Part shown: piece after piece, positions 11,412-22,504 of the stretch
Layout: each line of letters opens with the position of its first letter
How positions within the stretch are numbered: the stretch's first letter is position 1
Origin: Cephalopachus bancanus
Lineage: Eukaryota; Chordata; Mammalia; Primates; Tarsiidae
Direction: 5' to 3'
DNA: 64,000 nt
Assembly: GCA_027257055.1 (NCBI GenBank)
Contig: JAPVLO010000998.1
Location: 1 to 64,000, forward strand
Translations under genes and position numbers: made by a program
Notes under the pieces: generated by a model
The model's input: the letters and a program-made list of their open reading frames with translations, nothing else
The model's database searches: none
What the model was told of the DNA's origin: nothing

Positions 11412-11970
11412 AAAGCATCGGTTTCAGTGGCATAAAGTATTTAAAAATAAATCTAACAAAAGCTGAGCAGAACGAGTTTGGAAACAATTACCAGACTTTA
11501 CTGAAAGTCATTAAAGAACACTTAAGTAAGTGGAGGGATATACCATGTTTATGGATTCAGCATAGTAAAGTTGCTAATTCTCCCCAAATTGATCTGTGGA
11601 TACAATAAAATTCTACCAAAATTCCATCATGATTTTTTGAGAACACTGACAAACCAATTTTCTTAAATGTATATAGGAACTCAAAGGATCAAGAAGAGAG
11701 AAGACATTCTGAAAGAAAAAAAAAGAACAGGATTGAGAGATTTCCCTTGCCTGTTACCAAGGTTTATTATAGAGCTATAGTGTTTATGACAATGGGGTAT
11801 ATATGCAGGCATAGATAATAGACCACTTGAGCAGATTAGAGAGCCCAGAAACAAATCATACCTCTAAGGAAACTTGAATGGAAACAGAGTAGGCATTGTT
11901 GACCAACAGGAAAAGCTTGAACTATTCAATCTGGTATTGAAAAATAGGACATTTATTTTAAAACTTCCAT

Positions 11971-12330
11971 TTAGTTATACGTAAAAGGCAAACTTAGAAG
12001 AAAATATAGCATATCTTTATGACCTCAGGCACATATCTTCTCTTTATTCACTGTTATATTCCTCAAAAAAGGACATATTGTTTTACCCTGGCATTTACAA
12101 ATCTCACTAGACCTCTTATAGACTGAATATTTCATTAATTTTCTCAACTTCTCTCAATTAGTGCATTTCAAGAGACTTGCATCTTTTTTTAATTTCCTTT
12201 CCTTTATTCTTCCTATCACAAATTTCTAGGTATGTTTTTGTACGATGTAAACTGTCTCAATCTTGCAAAGTTAAAGATAAAAATAAACAAAAAATATGCA
12301 CTTCCTGAAAACAAGTAATTCCAAAGCAAT
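11971..12330. other. No recognised element
   Basis: AT-rich, no repeat or coding signal seen. Confidence 0.5.
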
Positions 12331-12677
12331 TTGCTGGTAAAGTATGAAAGGCACCCAAAGGGAAGAATGAAGAAAGTTTTACTCAAGAAGCAAATACATT
12401 AATTAAATTGGGGCCTGAGAAGGAGTAGGAATTTGCTAGGCAGATAAAAGTGGAAAAGGGGAGAAAAAGAAGACACGATATTCCAAGTAAAGATATGAAG
12501 GTTTAAGAAAGGATAGTATAGTATGTTTGTGAAACAGCAATTGTTCAATAAGCATTTGAGAGATAGTCTACTGAGTAGGCCAAGGTAGCCAAGGCCAGCT
12601 CACAAGGGACCTTGTATGTCACATTAAAGACTCTGGTCTCAACTTTGCAATTAATGGGAAGTCACTGGAAAGCTTTC

Positions 12678-12956
12678 TTTCTTTCCTTTTTTTTTTTTGA
12701 GTTGGCGTCTCACTCTGTCGCCCAGACCGGAGCGGCCACTGCAGCCTCGACATGCTGGGCTCCGGCAATCCTTCCGCCTCAGCCTCCAAGTAGTCGGAAT
12801 TACAGGCATGCGCTACCACGCCTGGCTGATTTTTTGATTTATTGTAGAGATGAGGTCTCGCTGCCCAGGCGGGTCTCGAACCCACGAGCTCAGGCAATCC
12901 ACTCATCTCAGTCTCCCAAAGGCGTGGGATTACAGGCTGAGCCACCGGGCCTGGCT
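12678..12956 (-). mobile_element. Alu T2
   Basis: Nearly intact T2. Target repeat TGGAAAGCTTTC, perfect, on both sides. Confidence 0.95.
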
Positions 12957-13032
12957 TGGAAAGCTTTCAATGAAAATTTTCCCATTAATGAAAACTATAC
13001 CATTAAATTTTTGTGTTAGAAATATCAAATTA

Positions 13033-13179
13033 GCCGGGCTCGGTGGCTCAGCCTATAATCCTGCGCCTCTGAAAGGCTGAGGTGAGTGGATTGCCCAAGC
13101 CCACGGGTTTGAGTGAGCCCACTGCACTCCAGTCTGGGTGACAGAGTGAGACTCCAACTCAAAAAAAAAAAAAAAAAAA
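13033..13179 (+). mobile_element. Alu T2 with a large internal deletion
   Basis: The left arm head joins directly to the last 50 bases of the right arm (...GGGTTTGAG / TGAGCCCACTGCACTCC). About 130 bases are lost. Confidence 0.9.
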
Positions 13180-13560
13180 TCAGACTGTCAGGAATGTGTA
13201 GGGTATATAAGGCAACAATTAATGTAATATTCATCAATAAATATGAGTTTCTAGAGGGCAAAAATCCATTTCCAGTAGGAAATGCTTGTTGATGTGAGAC
13301 TTCAATGCCAAAAGGAACACTCTGCTTCTCTGGGGTGGAGAGTATGAACAGTATGACCCTTATTGAGTAACAAACTCACCTGGGGGTGTTATTAGTCATA
13401 GAAGTCTTTCTAGAGATGGTGGCCAAGCTCTGTTTGAAACAAGGAAAGAGAACTCCAAATGAAGAAACAGTGACGGAGACAAGGAGCTTTTTGGATAATG
13501 GTGCTTAGTGTGGTGGAACTCACAATACATGAAAGTGAAAAGTATAAAATCTCACATTGG
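13180..13560. other. Unassigned, partly L2-like
   Basis: The last third has the antisense-L2 look; the rest shows nothing. Confidence 0.35.
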
Positions 13561-13890
13561 AAGGAAACTTTAGAAAACATGCTACTTATACACGATGGAG
13601 TATTACACAACCATAGAGAAGAACAAAATCATGGACTTGGCAGAAAATTGGATGGAATTGGAGGCCATCATACTAAGTGAACTATCACAGAAACAAAGAA
13701 CTGAATACTTCATATACTCACTCATAAATTGGCCTTGAACATTAGTCACATTAGCACAAGGGAGGCATCAGTAGTCACTGGACACTGCTGGGGGGAAGAG
13801 AGGGGGGAGGGGGATGGGGGGGCACCTGACAACACAAAGAGTAGTACTTGGTTCATTACCAGGGGAGTGAGGGTCAGTTAGGAGCCCAAA
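13561..13890 (+). mobile_element. L1 3' UTR
   Basis: Landmarks: 'tatacacgatggagtattac', 'ggatggaattggaggccatc', 'actcactcataaattgg' and a G-rich tract near 13790-13822. Confidence 0.8.
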
Positions 13891-13891
13891 C

Positions 13892-14188
13892 TTTTTTTTT
13901 TTCTATTTTTGAGTTGGAGTCTCACTCTGTCGCCCAGACTGGAGTGCAGTGGCCGCTCCCGGCCACCGCAGCCTTGACCTGCTGGGCTCCTGCGATCCTT
14001 CCGCCTCAGCCTTCCAAGTAGCTGGAACTACAGGTGTGCGCTACCACACCCAGCTAATTTTTTGATTTATTGTAAAGATGAGGTCTCGCCAAGTTGCCCA
14101 GGTGGGTCTTGAACCCGTGGACTCAGGCAATTCACTCACCTCAGTCTCCCAAGGCGCGGGATTACAGGCTGAGCCACCAAGCCCGGCT
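13892..14188 (-). mobile_element. Alu T1
   Basis: Full dimer with a T-run broken by CTA. Confidence 0.92.
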
Positions 14189-14259
14189 TATTTTCTGCAT
14201 TTTCTATAACGTATATAGCTTTCCCTCCTTGGAAAACATTAACTAGCATTCTGGAATAG

Positions 14260-15020
14260 AAAAATAAAAAAGCTACCTCGTATCAACCTCTTAACCATTC
14301 CCATGAAGTCCCTGCTTGAACTTGAACTCCTGTGTGACGGGCTGGGCACTCGCTATTTTCCAACAGTCCATTCTATTTCAGAAGATTCCCTTACATTGGG
14401 CCCAATCCGTCTTCTTAGTAGTGGTTTACTTTTAACTTAGGATCATATGAGACAATACTTGTCTTTTCCATACACTCAATTTTCAGTAATTTAAAGATGG
14501 CTATTGAGTACTTTTTGATTGATTTCTTTAATCATTTCATCATTGAATTACTTCTCCAAGGATGTAGTCTAGCACTGTGGCCTTTTTCCACTGAAGATTT
14601 TCTTGTGTGTCTATATTCCTTTTAAAATGCGGTGCCCAGGCCAGGCACGGTGGCTGATGCCTAGAATCCTACCACTTGGGGAGGCCGAGGTGAGAAGATT
14701 GCCTGAGCCCATGAATTCAAGATGAGCCTGGGCAACTTGGCGAGACCTCATCTCTGCAACAAATCAAAAAATTAGCCAGGCATGGTGGTGTGTGCCTGTA
14801 GTTCCAGCTACTTGGAAGGCTTAGGCGGAAGGACTACCTGAGCCCAGAGGGTCAACGCTGGGGTGGCGGTGAACGTTCCATGCACTCCAACCTGGGTGAC
14901 AGAGTGAGACTCCAACTCAAAATATGGTACCCAATACAGAATACAAATCTATGCAAACTCAGGATGATTCATCTAGATACTATACTTCTATTGCTTGAAA
15001 CAGTCCTGAAAGCCAGAGTA
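14260..15020. mobile_element. Possible L3/CR1-type LINE remnant
   Basis: Either side of the next Alu, 'aatgcggtgccca', 'gtacccaatacagaatac' and 'ctagatactatacttctatt' recall the 3' part of old CR1/L3 elements. From memory only; strand not decided. Confidence 0.35.
14639..14921 (+). mobile_element. Alu, older T
   Basis: Dimer with almost no A-tail (CTCAAAA). Target repeat AAAATGCGGTGCCCA / AAAATATGGTACCCA. Confidence 0.9.
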
Positions 15021-15607
15021 AGGAATTTGAATTTTATTTTTTCAGGCATAGAGAAACAAAGGTTTTTGAGCAAATAAGCACTTTGAAAGCAGGGGCCATA
15101 TCTTACTGTGTATCCCACTGATTCTAACCGGAATGTAAGCGCTAGGTGTCTGACCCATTCATGGCATAGCTTCAGTGCCTAGGAAGGGGTTGGGGCATTG
15201 TAGGTATTTGATACATCTACATGAATGGATTCACATGAATTTTCATCAGTGTCTGGCACGTTGTGCATACACAATTCATGCTTATAGAATGAAGGAAAGT
15301 AAGCCACATTTTAGGAAGATAACTGGCAAGAATGTGCAAAAGGTATTGAAGACAGGAAACCACACACATCATAGGGAAAACAATAGGGAGAAGTTGCAGC
15401 AGTCTCAGTAAGAAGAAATAAGAGGCAGGATAACAGAATGAGTACCAGAAAGGAAAGAATGAATGTGAGACTGTGAAAGAGGATTTGAAAATTAAATAGA
15501 CACAGCAGGGAGATGAAAGTGATAAAACTCTTGGGCATGAATTTGGAAAGCCTGAAGAAAAATGTTGCCATTCATAGAATTGTTTATTTTAGGCATAGCA
15601 AATTTCT

Positions 15608-15795
15608 TCTTTTTTTCAGTTGTTGTCTCACTCTGTCACCCAGGCTGGAGTGCAGTGGCACGCTCACAGCTACTGCAGCCTTGACCTCCTGGGCTCAGGT
15701 GATCCCTCTGCCTCAGCCTTCCAAGTAGCTGGAATTACTGGTGCACGCTACCATGCCTGGCTCATTTTTTGATTTATTGTAGAGATGAGGTCTGG
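15608..15795 (-). mobile_element. Alu T, 5' truncated
   Basis: Right arm plus linker, ends at GAGATGAGGTCTGG. Confidence 0.85.
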
Positions 15796-15822
15796 AACAG
15801 CAGATATTTTAAAGTCTATGAT

Positions 15823-16190
15823 GGGCTGGGCATGATGGCTCAAGCCTGTAGTCCCATCACTTTGGGAGGTGGAGGCGAGAGGATTGTCTGAGCCCAGGGG
15901 TTCGAGACCAGCCTGGGCAACTTGGAGACACCTTGTCTCTACAATAAATCAAAAAAGGCCAGGCACGATGGCTCAGCCTGTAATCTCAGCACTTTGGGAG
16001 GCGGAGGTGAGAGGATTGCCTGAGCCCAGAGATTCGAGACCAACCTGGGCAACGTGGTGAAACCTCTTCTCTACAGTAAATTAAACATATTTGCTGGGCA
16101 CCTGAGCTCAGAAGTGGTAGCCATTAGCGTGCCACTGCACTTCAGCCTGGGTGACAGAGTAAGACTCCAACTCAAAAAAAAAAAAAAAAG
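15823..16190 (+). mobile_element. Alu left arm plus deleted Alu
   Basis: A free left arm (15823-15956) runs into a second Alu (15957-16190) that lacks the middle of its right arm. Outer target repeat AAAGTCTATGATG / AAAGTTCTATGATG. Confidence 0.85.
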
Positions 16191-16241
16191 TTCTATGATG
16201 AATTTAGTTTACGGCAAGTTGAATTTAAAAGTACTGATACA

Positions 16242-16531
16242 GCTGGGCTCGGTGGCTCAGCCTGTAATCCCGCGCCTTTGGGAGGCTGAGGTGAGTGGAT
16301 TGCCTGAGCCCACGGGTTCGAGACCCACCTGGGCAGCGAGACCTCATCTCTACAATAAATCAAAAAATCAGCCGGGCATGGTAGCGCACGCCTGTAATTC
16401 TGGCTACTCAGAAGGCTGAGATGGAAGGATCGCCGGAGCCCAGCAGGTGAGGCTGCGGTGGCTGGGAGCGGCCACGGCACTCCAGTCCGGGCGACCGAGT
16501 GAGACTCAAACTCAAAAAAAAAAAAAAAAAA
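16242..16531 (+). mobile_element. Alu T2
   Basis: Young T2 with 18 A. Target repeat AAAAGTACTGATACA / AAAAGTACGTGATACA. Confidence 0.95.
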
Positions 16532-16565
16532 GTACGTGATACAACATGCTCAAGAAGCAGAAATG

Positions 16566-16850
16566 AGCTGGGCTCGGTGGCTCAGCCTGTAATCCCGCGC
16601 CTTTGGGAGGCTGAGGTGAGTGGATTGCCTGAGCCCGCCATATCGAGACCCGCCTGGGCAGTGAGACCTCATCTCTACAGTAAATAAAAAAAATTAGCTG
16701 GGTGTGGTAGCACGCGCCTGTAGTTCCAGCTACTTGGAAGGCTGTGGCGGAAGGATCACCGGAGCCCAGCAGGTCGAGGCTGCGGTGGACGGGAGCGGCC
16801 ACTGCACTCCAATCTGGGCGACAGAGACTCCAACACACACACAAAAAAAA
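16566..16850 (+). mobile_element. Alu, T2-like
   Basis: T2 head but AAATTAGCTGGG linker. Perfect target repeat AGAAGCAGAAATG. Confidence 0.95.
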
Positions 16851-17259
16851 GAAGCAGAAATGTGGGACTGGAGTTAGGAGTAAAGCTGAGTGAGGGTCTT
16901 GGAGCTGAGAGTAACCCAAGGCTAGATAATTGAAGTCATAGCGGATGAGATGGCCAAAGGAGAATGAGATCAGGGAATGTCTGCATTTATGGTGAAGGAA
17001 AGAGGCCAAGGAGCCACAGATGGAATAGTCACAGGTAGGAAAATTCTGAAGAGCATAGGGTCTCGGAATTGAAGAGATGAGAGAATTTCAAGGAGGGAGG
17101 TTGTCAACAGCCTCAAATGCTACAGAGAGACTGAAAACCTTAAATATCTAGAAACAACAAAGCATTGAATCGTGTTTGGTTTTCTTTGTCCTTATCAAAA
17201 TAAATTTGAATTCCTGAACTTTGAATCAAAGTTTCCCTTAGTTTACTTATTTTATTTTT

Positions 17260-17310
17260 ATTTATTTATTTATTTGCTCAGGTTGGTCTTGAACTCCTGG
17301 ACTAAGCAAT
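17260..17310 (-). mobile_element. Short Alu fragment
   Basis: About 35 bases (CTCAGGTTGGTCTTGAACTC) after an (ATTT)n stretch. Confidence 0.5.
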
Positions 17311-17311
17311 T

Positions 17312-17525
17312 CTAATTTACTTATGTATGATTATTTTTCATTAGCTGTGGGGGATACAAATAGTTTTTGGTCTGGGCTTTAAGTGTACCCGTCACTCCCA
17401 CCTGTGCACATTGTACCCAATAGGTGATGTCTTGTTCCTCCACCCATTCCCCCTCCCCCTTCTGTCTCTTGTATCCATTATACCATTCTCTATGCCTTTG
17501 CATATCCTTAGTTTAGCTCTTTGGT
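17312..17525 (-). mobile_element. L1 3' UTR
   Basis: Antisense tail text 'cattgtacccaataggtgat', then 'ccccctccccct', then 'gtatccattatacc'. Confidence 0.7.
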
Positions 17526-17578
17526 TTACTTACAATCAGACTTCTCACTGATAACTGCCAAACTCTGATAAGCTAATT

Positions 17579-17869
17579 TTTTAAAATTTGAGTTGAAGTC
17601 TCACTCTGCCACCCAGGCTGGAGTGCAGTGGCACGCTCACAGTCACCACAACCTTGACCTGCTGGGCTCAGGCCATCCTTCCGCCTTAGCCTTCCAAGTA
17701 GCTGGAACTATAGAAGCATGCCACCACACCTGGCTAGTTTTTGTGACTTATTGTAGAGACCAGGACTCACCAAGTTGCCCAGGCTGGTCTTGAACCCCTG
17801 GGCTCGGGCAATCCTTTTGCTTCAGTCTCGCAAAGTGCTGAGATTACAGGATGAGCCACCACACCTGAC
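17579..17869 (-). mobile_element. Alu, older T
   Basis: Dimer with a short, decayed T-run. Confidence 0.88.
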
Positions 17870-18042
17870 TGTAAAATACATTTCTATTAGAAAAAAAAAA
17901 GAAAGGAAAATAAAATGGCTGATGTTTTGTTTCTTAGTATGCCATATGTGTTCTTGACTCTTATTTTCATATGCAGAGATTCAGGTTTTGCAGACCTGAT
18001 GTTTATACCAACTGAGAGTCTTTCTTCAAGAAAAGAATAACA

Positions 18043-18482
18043 AGCCGGGCTTGGTGGCTTAGCCTATAATCCGTACTTTGGGAGGCTGAGGTGAGTGGAT
18101 TGCCGGGGCCCGTGGGTTCGAGACCCACCTGGGCAACTTGACAAGACCTCATCTCTACAATAAATCAAAAATTAAGCCGGGCTCGGTGGCTCAGCCTGTA
18201 ATCCCAGCACTTTGGGAGGCCAAGTTGAGTGGATTGCCTGAGCCCGCGGGTTCGAGACCCGCCTGGGCAACTTGGTGAGACCTCATCTCTACAGTAAAAT
18301 CAAAAATTAGCTGGGCGTGGTAGCGCGCGCCTGTAGTTCCAGCTACTTGGAAGGCTGAGGTGGAAGGATCGCCGGAGCCCAGCAGATCAAGGCTGCGGTG
18401 GCCGGGAGCGGCCACTGCACTCCAGTCTGGGCAACAGAGTGAAACTCCAACTCAAAAAAAAAAAGAAAGAAAGAAAAGAATA
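18043..18482 (+). mobile_element. Alu left arm plus full Alu T1
   Basis: A left monomer (18043-18174) runs into a complete T1 dimer (18176-18482). Outer repeat AAAAGAATAAC. The dimer has the perfect core GCGGG-TTCGAGA-CCCGC; the monomer has GTGGG/CCCAC. Confidence 0.93.
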
Positions 18483-19085
18483 ACGTATTTTAAATATAAA
18501 ATTAAGTAAAAATTTTTCACAATGGGAAAAAAGTCACTATTATTGGAGCCTTGGATATTCGATTTCCTTTCTTTGAGACCTCTTAGGCAAAATAGTTTTC
18601 TTGACAAATGGACTATCAAAAATGTTAGATCCAAAACCTGTTTTCCAAAGAGAAGACCTGTCCTAGAATTTTTGAAGTTTTTTGCTTCAACCAGATGTTG
18701 GTCCTGCTGAAGTGAGAAACAGAATAAGAATAACAGCAGTTGCAGGTCTTAAGGAAAATCAGTTCTTTTTCACTTCCAGAAAGATCAATTGCCTTTTCCT
18801 TTTGTGTTCTTTTCCCAAATCTCTTTCCACTTGCAGTGCCCTACCATTCTTGAAAAACAAACAAACAAACAAATAAATAAACCTCAAATACTGAAAAGAC
18901 CTACTTTTCTCTCCTGGCCATAAATTTAGTCTGAAAAAATAAGAGAAGGGTGAAGGTGAAGAAATACAATAATTTAACTTCCTTATATAATCCCTAAAAT
19001 CAAAGACATGCCTTGGCTAATAGACTAATCAGAGTTGAAAGTTTCACTTTTCTGAAAAAGTTCTAACAACAAAAAAAAGTTTTAG
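18483..19085. other. No recognised element
   Basis: Mixed-composition sequence with a short (AAAC)n run near 18858. No gene signal. Confidence 0.5.
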
Positions 19086-19172
19086 ACTGAGGTGGGAGGT
19101 TTGCTCAAGCCCAGGAGTCGGAGACTAGCCTGGGCAACATTGCAAGACCCCATCTCTACAAAATAATTTTTT
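19086..19172 (+). mobile_element. Alu-like fragment
   Basis: Only a left-arm core (GCCCAGGAGTCGGAGACTAG) to CTCTACAAA. Confidence 0.65.
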
Positions 19173-19711
19173 TAAACAGACAAAATAAATTAAAATGTTC
19201 TTTACTTTCCTCAGTTATTTCCCCACCATTTCCCAAGCTCATAGGAAGGTGCTATTAAACTCAGAAGAATTGTTGGAACTTTTCCTGGTGAAAACTCCAC
19301 CAGAAAGGCAACATGGATAGTTATTTACCTTTAAGAGCGTGATATCCGAGGCTAGTTTAGAAGTTGCCAGGGCAGTCTCCTCCTACTCAAGCATATCTCT
19401 TGGCAGTCTCTCCTTTTTTTATCAACCCCCTCTTACAAAAGGAGATGGTAGTGAGCTCTTCCTTCCCCACTCCCACACTGAATCAGAAGCTTCATGAATA
19501 ATTCAGTGAAAACAGGATCAAGTTTCAGACACTCCCATAGTGAGTGAGAAAATGATCCCACTAGATTAAATTGGAGCCTAGATCAGTAGAGGAATATTTC
19601 CGTAACTATGCCTGGGTTATTGCAGCCACGGTTAGTAGCTCAGGTAATAACTTCTAAGTAGGATCACATGAGTGGTAGAGGATGGCTCAGTAGCCAGCTT
19701 TTTGGTTTATG
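19173..19711. other. No recognised element
   Basis: No Alu, no LINE match and no coding signal I can name. Confidence 0.5.
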
Positions 19712-19814
19712 CAGTGGGTTTCTGAATTAGCAACATCACCTGGGAACTTGTTAGAAATGCAAATTCTTGGACCCTAATAGCCTTAATGAATAAAAAACTT
19801 TGGGAGTGTTTGCA

Positions 19815-19816
<2 letters not shown>

Positions 19817-19853
<37 letters not shown>
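19817..19853. repeat. (TG)n microsatellite
   Basis: About 18 units. The flanking GCATCTGTGTG recurs at 20057, so the repeat may have grown from a target-site copy. Confidence 0.95.
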
Positions 19854-19856
<3 letters not shown>

Positions 19857-19904
19857 GTCTTTTGTGTGTTTATACAAGATTCTCACAAATAAAGTGTGTG
19901 TGTT

Positions 19905-20056
19905 TTCTAAGCGATAGGGTCTTGCTATGTTGTCCAGGTTGGAGTGCAGTGGCTATTCATAAGCACTATCATGGTGCTTTATGGGCTCAAACTCCTGGGC
20001 TTGAGTGATCCTCCTGCCTCCTACTGGGACTACAAGTGCCACCACCACACCCTGCA
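19905..20056 (-). mobile_element. Alu-like right arm, old
   Basis: Diverged arm in the MER5A-like element; target repeat GCATCTGTGT. Confidence 0.7.
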
Positions 20057-20160
20057 GCATCTGTGTTTTAATCAGCTCCTCTAGGTGATTGTGTTGTGTA
20101 CTCAGATTTGAAAACTACTTGTCAACAGGATCAGTGAAGATTTAAACTATTTTCCTTCTG

Positions 20161-20430
20161 GCCAGGCTTGGTGGCTCAGCCTATAATCCCAGCACTTTGG
20201 GAGGCCGAGCTGAGTGGATTGCCTGATTCCATAGGTTCGAGGCCAACCCAGGTAACTTGATGAGCCCTCATCTCTACAAACAATCAATCAAACAAAAAAA
20301 TTAGCTGGGCGTAGTGGCACATGCCTGTAGTTGCAGCTACTTGGAAGGCTGAGATGGAAGGATTGCCTGAGCCCAGCAGGTCAAGGCTGCGGTGGCCGTG
20401 AACATGGCCAAACTCCAAAAAAAAAAAAAA
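20161..20430 (+). mobile_element. Alu, older T
   Basis: Right arm shortened (GAACATGGCCAAACTCC), with 14 A. Confidence 0.88.
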
Positions 20431-20599
20431 TGTATTTGAGACGTTTGAATCAGAAAAGTCAAAGAAATTTCACTTAGCATTAGTTAATATACATGTTCAT
20501 AAACACCTCCAATGCAAAATTTACTATTTCTGCAAAGGTTTTATTTGGTTCACTAAAAGCATTTCTATAGGACAACTATATGTACGGATGTATGCTTAT

Positions 20600-20899
20600 T
20601 TTATTTTATTTTTTTGAGTTGGAGTCTCACTCTGTCATTCAGACTGGAGTGCAATGGCTGCTCCCGGCCACCACAGCCTCGACCTGCTGGGCTCCGGCGA
20701 TCCTTCCCCCTTTCACCCTTTCCAATAGCGGGAAAACTACAGGCGCATGCTACCATCCCCGGGCTATTTTTGATTTATAGTGGAGATGAGGTCTTCCCAA
20801 AGGTTGCCGGGCAGGTCTCAAACCCCGGGGCTCAGGCAATACACTCACCTCGGCCTCCCAAAGTGCTGGGATTACAGGCTGAGCCACCGAGCCTGGCCT
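20600..20899 (-). mobile_element. Alu T1
   Basis: Perfect 14-base target repeat GGATGTATGCTTAT (20586-20599 and 20900-20913), yet several small insertions in the body. Confidence 0.95.
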
Positions 20900-21075
20900 G
20901 GATGTATGCTTATATGTAAATATAAAGACTATTTCTGGAGGAAATCTCTCCAGGGCTTCAGGGTGACAGACTGTGTGATCTATATTGTACCATGTACATA
21001 TTATCTATTCAATATTTCTTTTTTTCCAAGTAGGTTATTTTTCAAAATATTATTCTATCTCAAAAAGTAACTCTC

Positions 21076-21361
21076 AGCCAGGCATGGTGGCTCATGCCTG
21101 TAATCCCAGCACTTTGGGAGGCTGAGGTGAGAGTATTGCCTGAGCACAGGGGTTCAAGATCAGCCTGGGCAACTTTATGAGAGCTTGTCTCTACAATAAA
21201 TCAAAAAAATTAGCTGGGTGTAGTGGTGCATGTCTGTAGTTGCAGATAGCTGGAAGATTGAGGCAGGATCACTTGAACCCAGCAGGTCAGGGCTGTGGTG
21301 GCCATGAGCATGCCACTGCACTCCAGCCTATGCAACAGAGTGAGACTTGGGCTCCAAAAAA
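21076..21361 (+). mobile_element. Alu, older T
   Basis: Perfect target repeat AAAAAGTAACTCTC on both sides. Confidence 0.92.
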
Positions 21362-21384
21362 AAGTAACTCTCATGAAAAATGTG

Positions 21385-21950
21385 CGATGCTTAATAAATA
21401 TTTACTGAATGCTTACTATGTGTCAATCATTGTGCTGGGTGCTGAGGACAGAATGGAAAATAAGGTATGGTCCTAGTCCTCAGACTTTTATTTTCCTAAA
21501 TAATAGCAATTACAAAATATTTTTAGTTTCCACATTTTTCTTGCCCTTAACCATACCATCTCAAACTGTGTAGAGGAGCTGAGATAAGATAAAGATAATC
21601 TCTCTTTCTATCTAGGGTAGGGAAAACTAAAATCTGAAATAAAGCTAGGTTTTGGGGCTCGTTATAATAGTTACCATTCATTTAATAATGGATGTTAAAA
21701 CAAAATTGTTTTAATTTTTTGCTTCTTTATAATTATAAGTGTAATATATAGTCATATGCTTTTCATTTAACAATATAGCTTCCCATACTATTGACAATAT
21801 ATGTGAATTTGTAAAAGTATAGTGTACACTTTTTATTTATCAGAATCAGGGCATCATTTAAATACATTTTCAGTATTGTCAGATTAAAAAATATATATAC
21901 ATATATATCTCAGGCGTCTTTCCATTTTAATATATATAAGTCTACTTCAT
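21385..21950 (-). mobile_element. L2-like, then unassigned
   Basis: The first 90 bases ('aataaatatttactgaatgc', 'attgtgctgggtgctgagga') match the antisense L2 end. The rest is AT-rich and unassigned, with a TATATATACATATATATA run near 21890. Confidence 0.5.
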
Positions 21951-22248
21951 TTTTTTTTTTTTTTTTTTTTTTTTTGAGTTGGAGTCTCACTCTGTCACCC
22001 AGACTGGAGTGCAGTGGCTGCTCCCGGCCACCTCAGCCTCGACCTGCTGGGCTCCAGCGATCCTTCAGTCTCAGCCTTTCAAGTAGCTGGAACTACAGGC
22101 ACGCGCTACCACGCCCGGCTAACTTTTTGATTTGTTGTAGAGATGAGGTCCACCAAGTTGCCCAGGCGGGTCTCGAACCCGCGGGCTCGGGCAATCCACT
22201 CCCCTCACCCTCCCAAGGGGGGATTACAGGCTGAGCCACCGAGCCTGG
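21950..22248 (-). mobile_element. Alu T1
   Basis: T-run of about 25; intact core GCGGG/CCCGC on the minus strand. Confidence 0.95.
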
Positions 22249-22342
22249 TTTTTTTTTTTTTTTTTTGAGTTGAGGTCTTACTCTTCACCCAGGCTGGAGT
22301 GCAGTGTCATGATAACAATCATGGCTCACCGCAGCCTCAACC
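22249..22342 (-). mobile_element. Alu right-arm fragment
   Basis: Joins the T-run to CAGCCTCAACC, where it stops at the palindrome. Confidence 0.8.
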
Positions 22343-22366
22343 TTATACTTATACGTATAAGTATAA
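22343..22366. repeat. Perfect 24-bp palindrome
   Basis: TTATACTTATAC followed at once by its exact reverse complement GTATAAGTATAA, with no spacer. Confidence 0.98.
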
Positions 22367-22504
22367 ATACACACAGTTATATTTTTAAAAACACTTTTAC
22401 TTATTTATAACTTTTTTGCAATGCCTATCCTCTGCTACTCCCACTCCCCCACTTTTGAATCTGCTCTCTATCAACATCAGCCCATAACTTTTCAGCCCAA
22501 TAAC

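Larger units (their letters stand above)
9380..11970 (+). mobile_element. L1 ORF2, degraded
   Basis: Sense L1 pieces at 9380-10133, 10438-10606, 10906-11103 and 11412-11970. Landmarks: 'gataaagggttcaattcagc', 'gaacaggattgagag', 'ctaccaaaattcca', 'actattcaatctggtattg'. Stops and shifts throughout; three Alus inside. Confidence 0.8.
12331..17130 (-). mobile_element. L2 pieces, antisense
   Basis: Scattered matches to antisense L2: 12420-12676 ('tttgctaggcag', 'gaccttgtatgtcacatt', 'gcaattaatggga'), 13390-13500, about 15330-15600, and 16850-17130 ('caaggagggaggttgtcaac', 'cctcaaatgctacagag'). Alus, an L1 tail and other sequence lie between; contiguity is inferred. Confidence 0.5.
19712..20121. 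mobile_element. MER5A-like hAT element, split
   Basis: Left part CAGTGGGTTTCTGAATTAG then 'catcacctgggaacttgtta'; right part 'cctctaggtgat' then 'cagatttgaaaactact'. These are the two ends of a short hAT element. A TG repeat and an Alu arm lie between them. Confidence 0.65.

Noticed and set aside
18230..18260. tRNA gene suggested by GGGTTCGAGACCC
   Set aside because: Only the T-arm and B box are tRNA-like; no acceptor stem, anticodon arm or D-arm surrounds it, and it sits in a full Alu.
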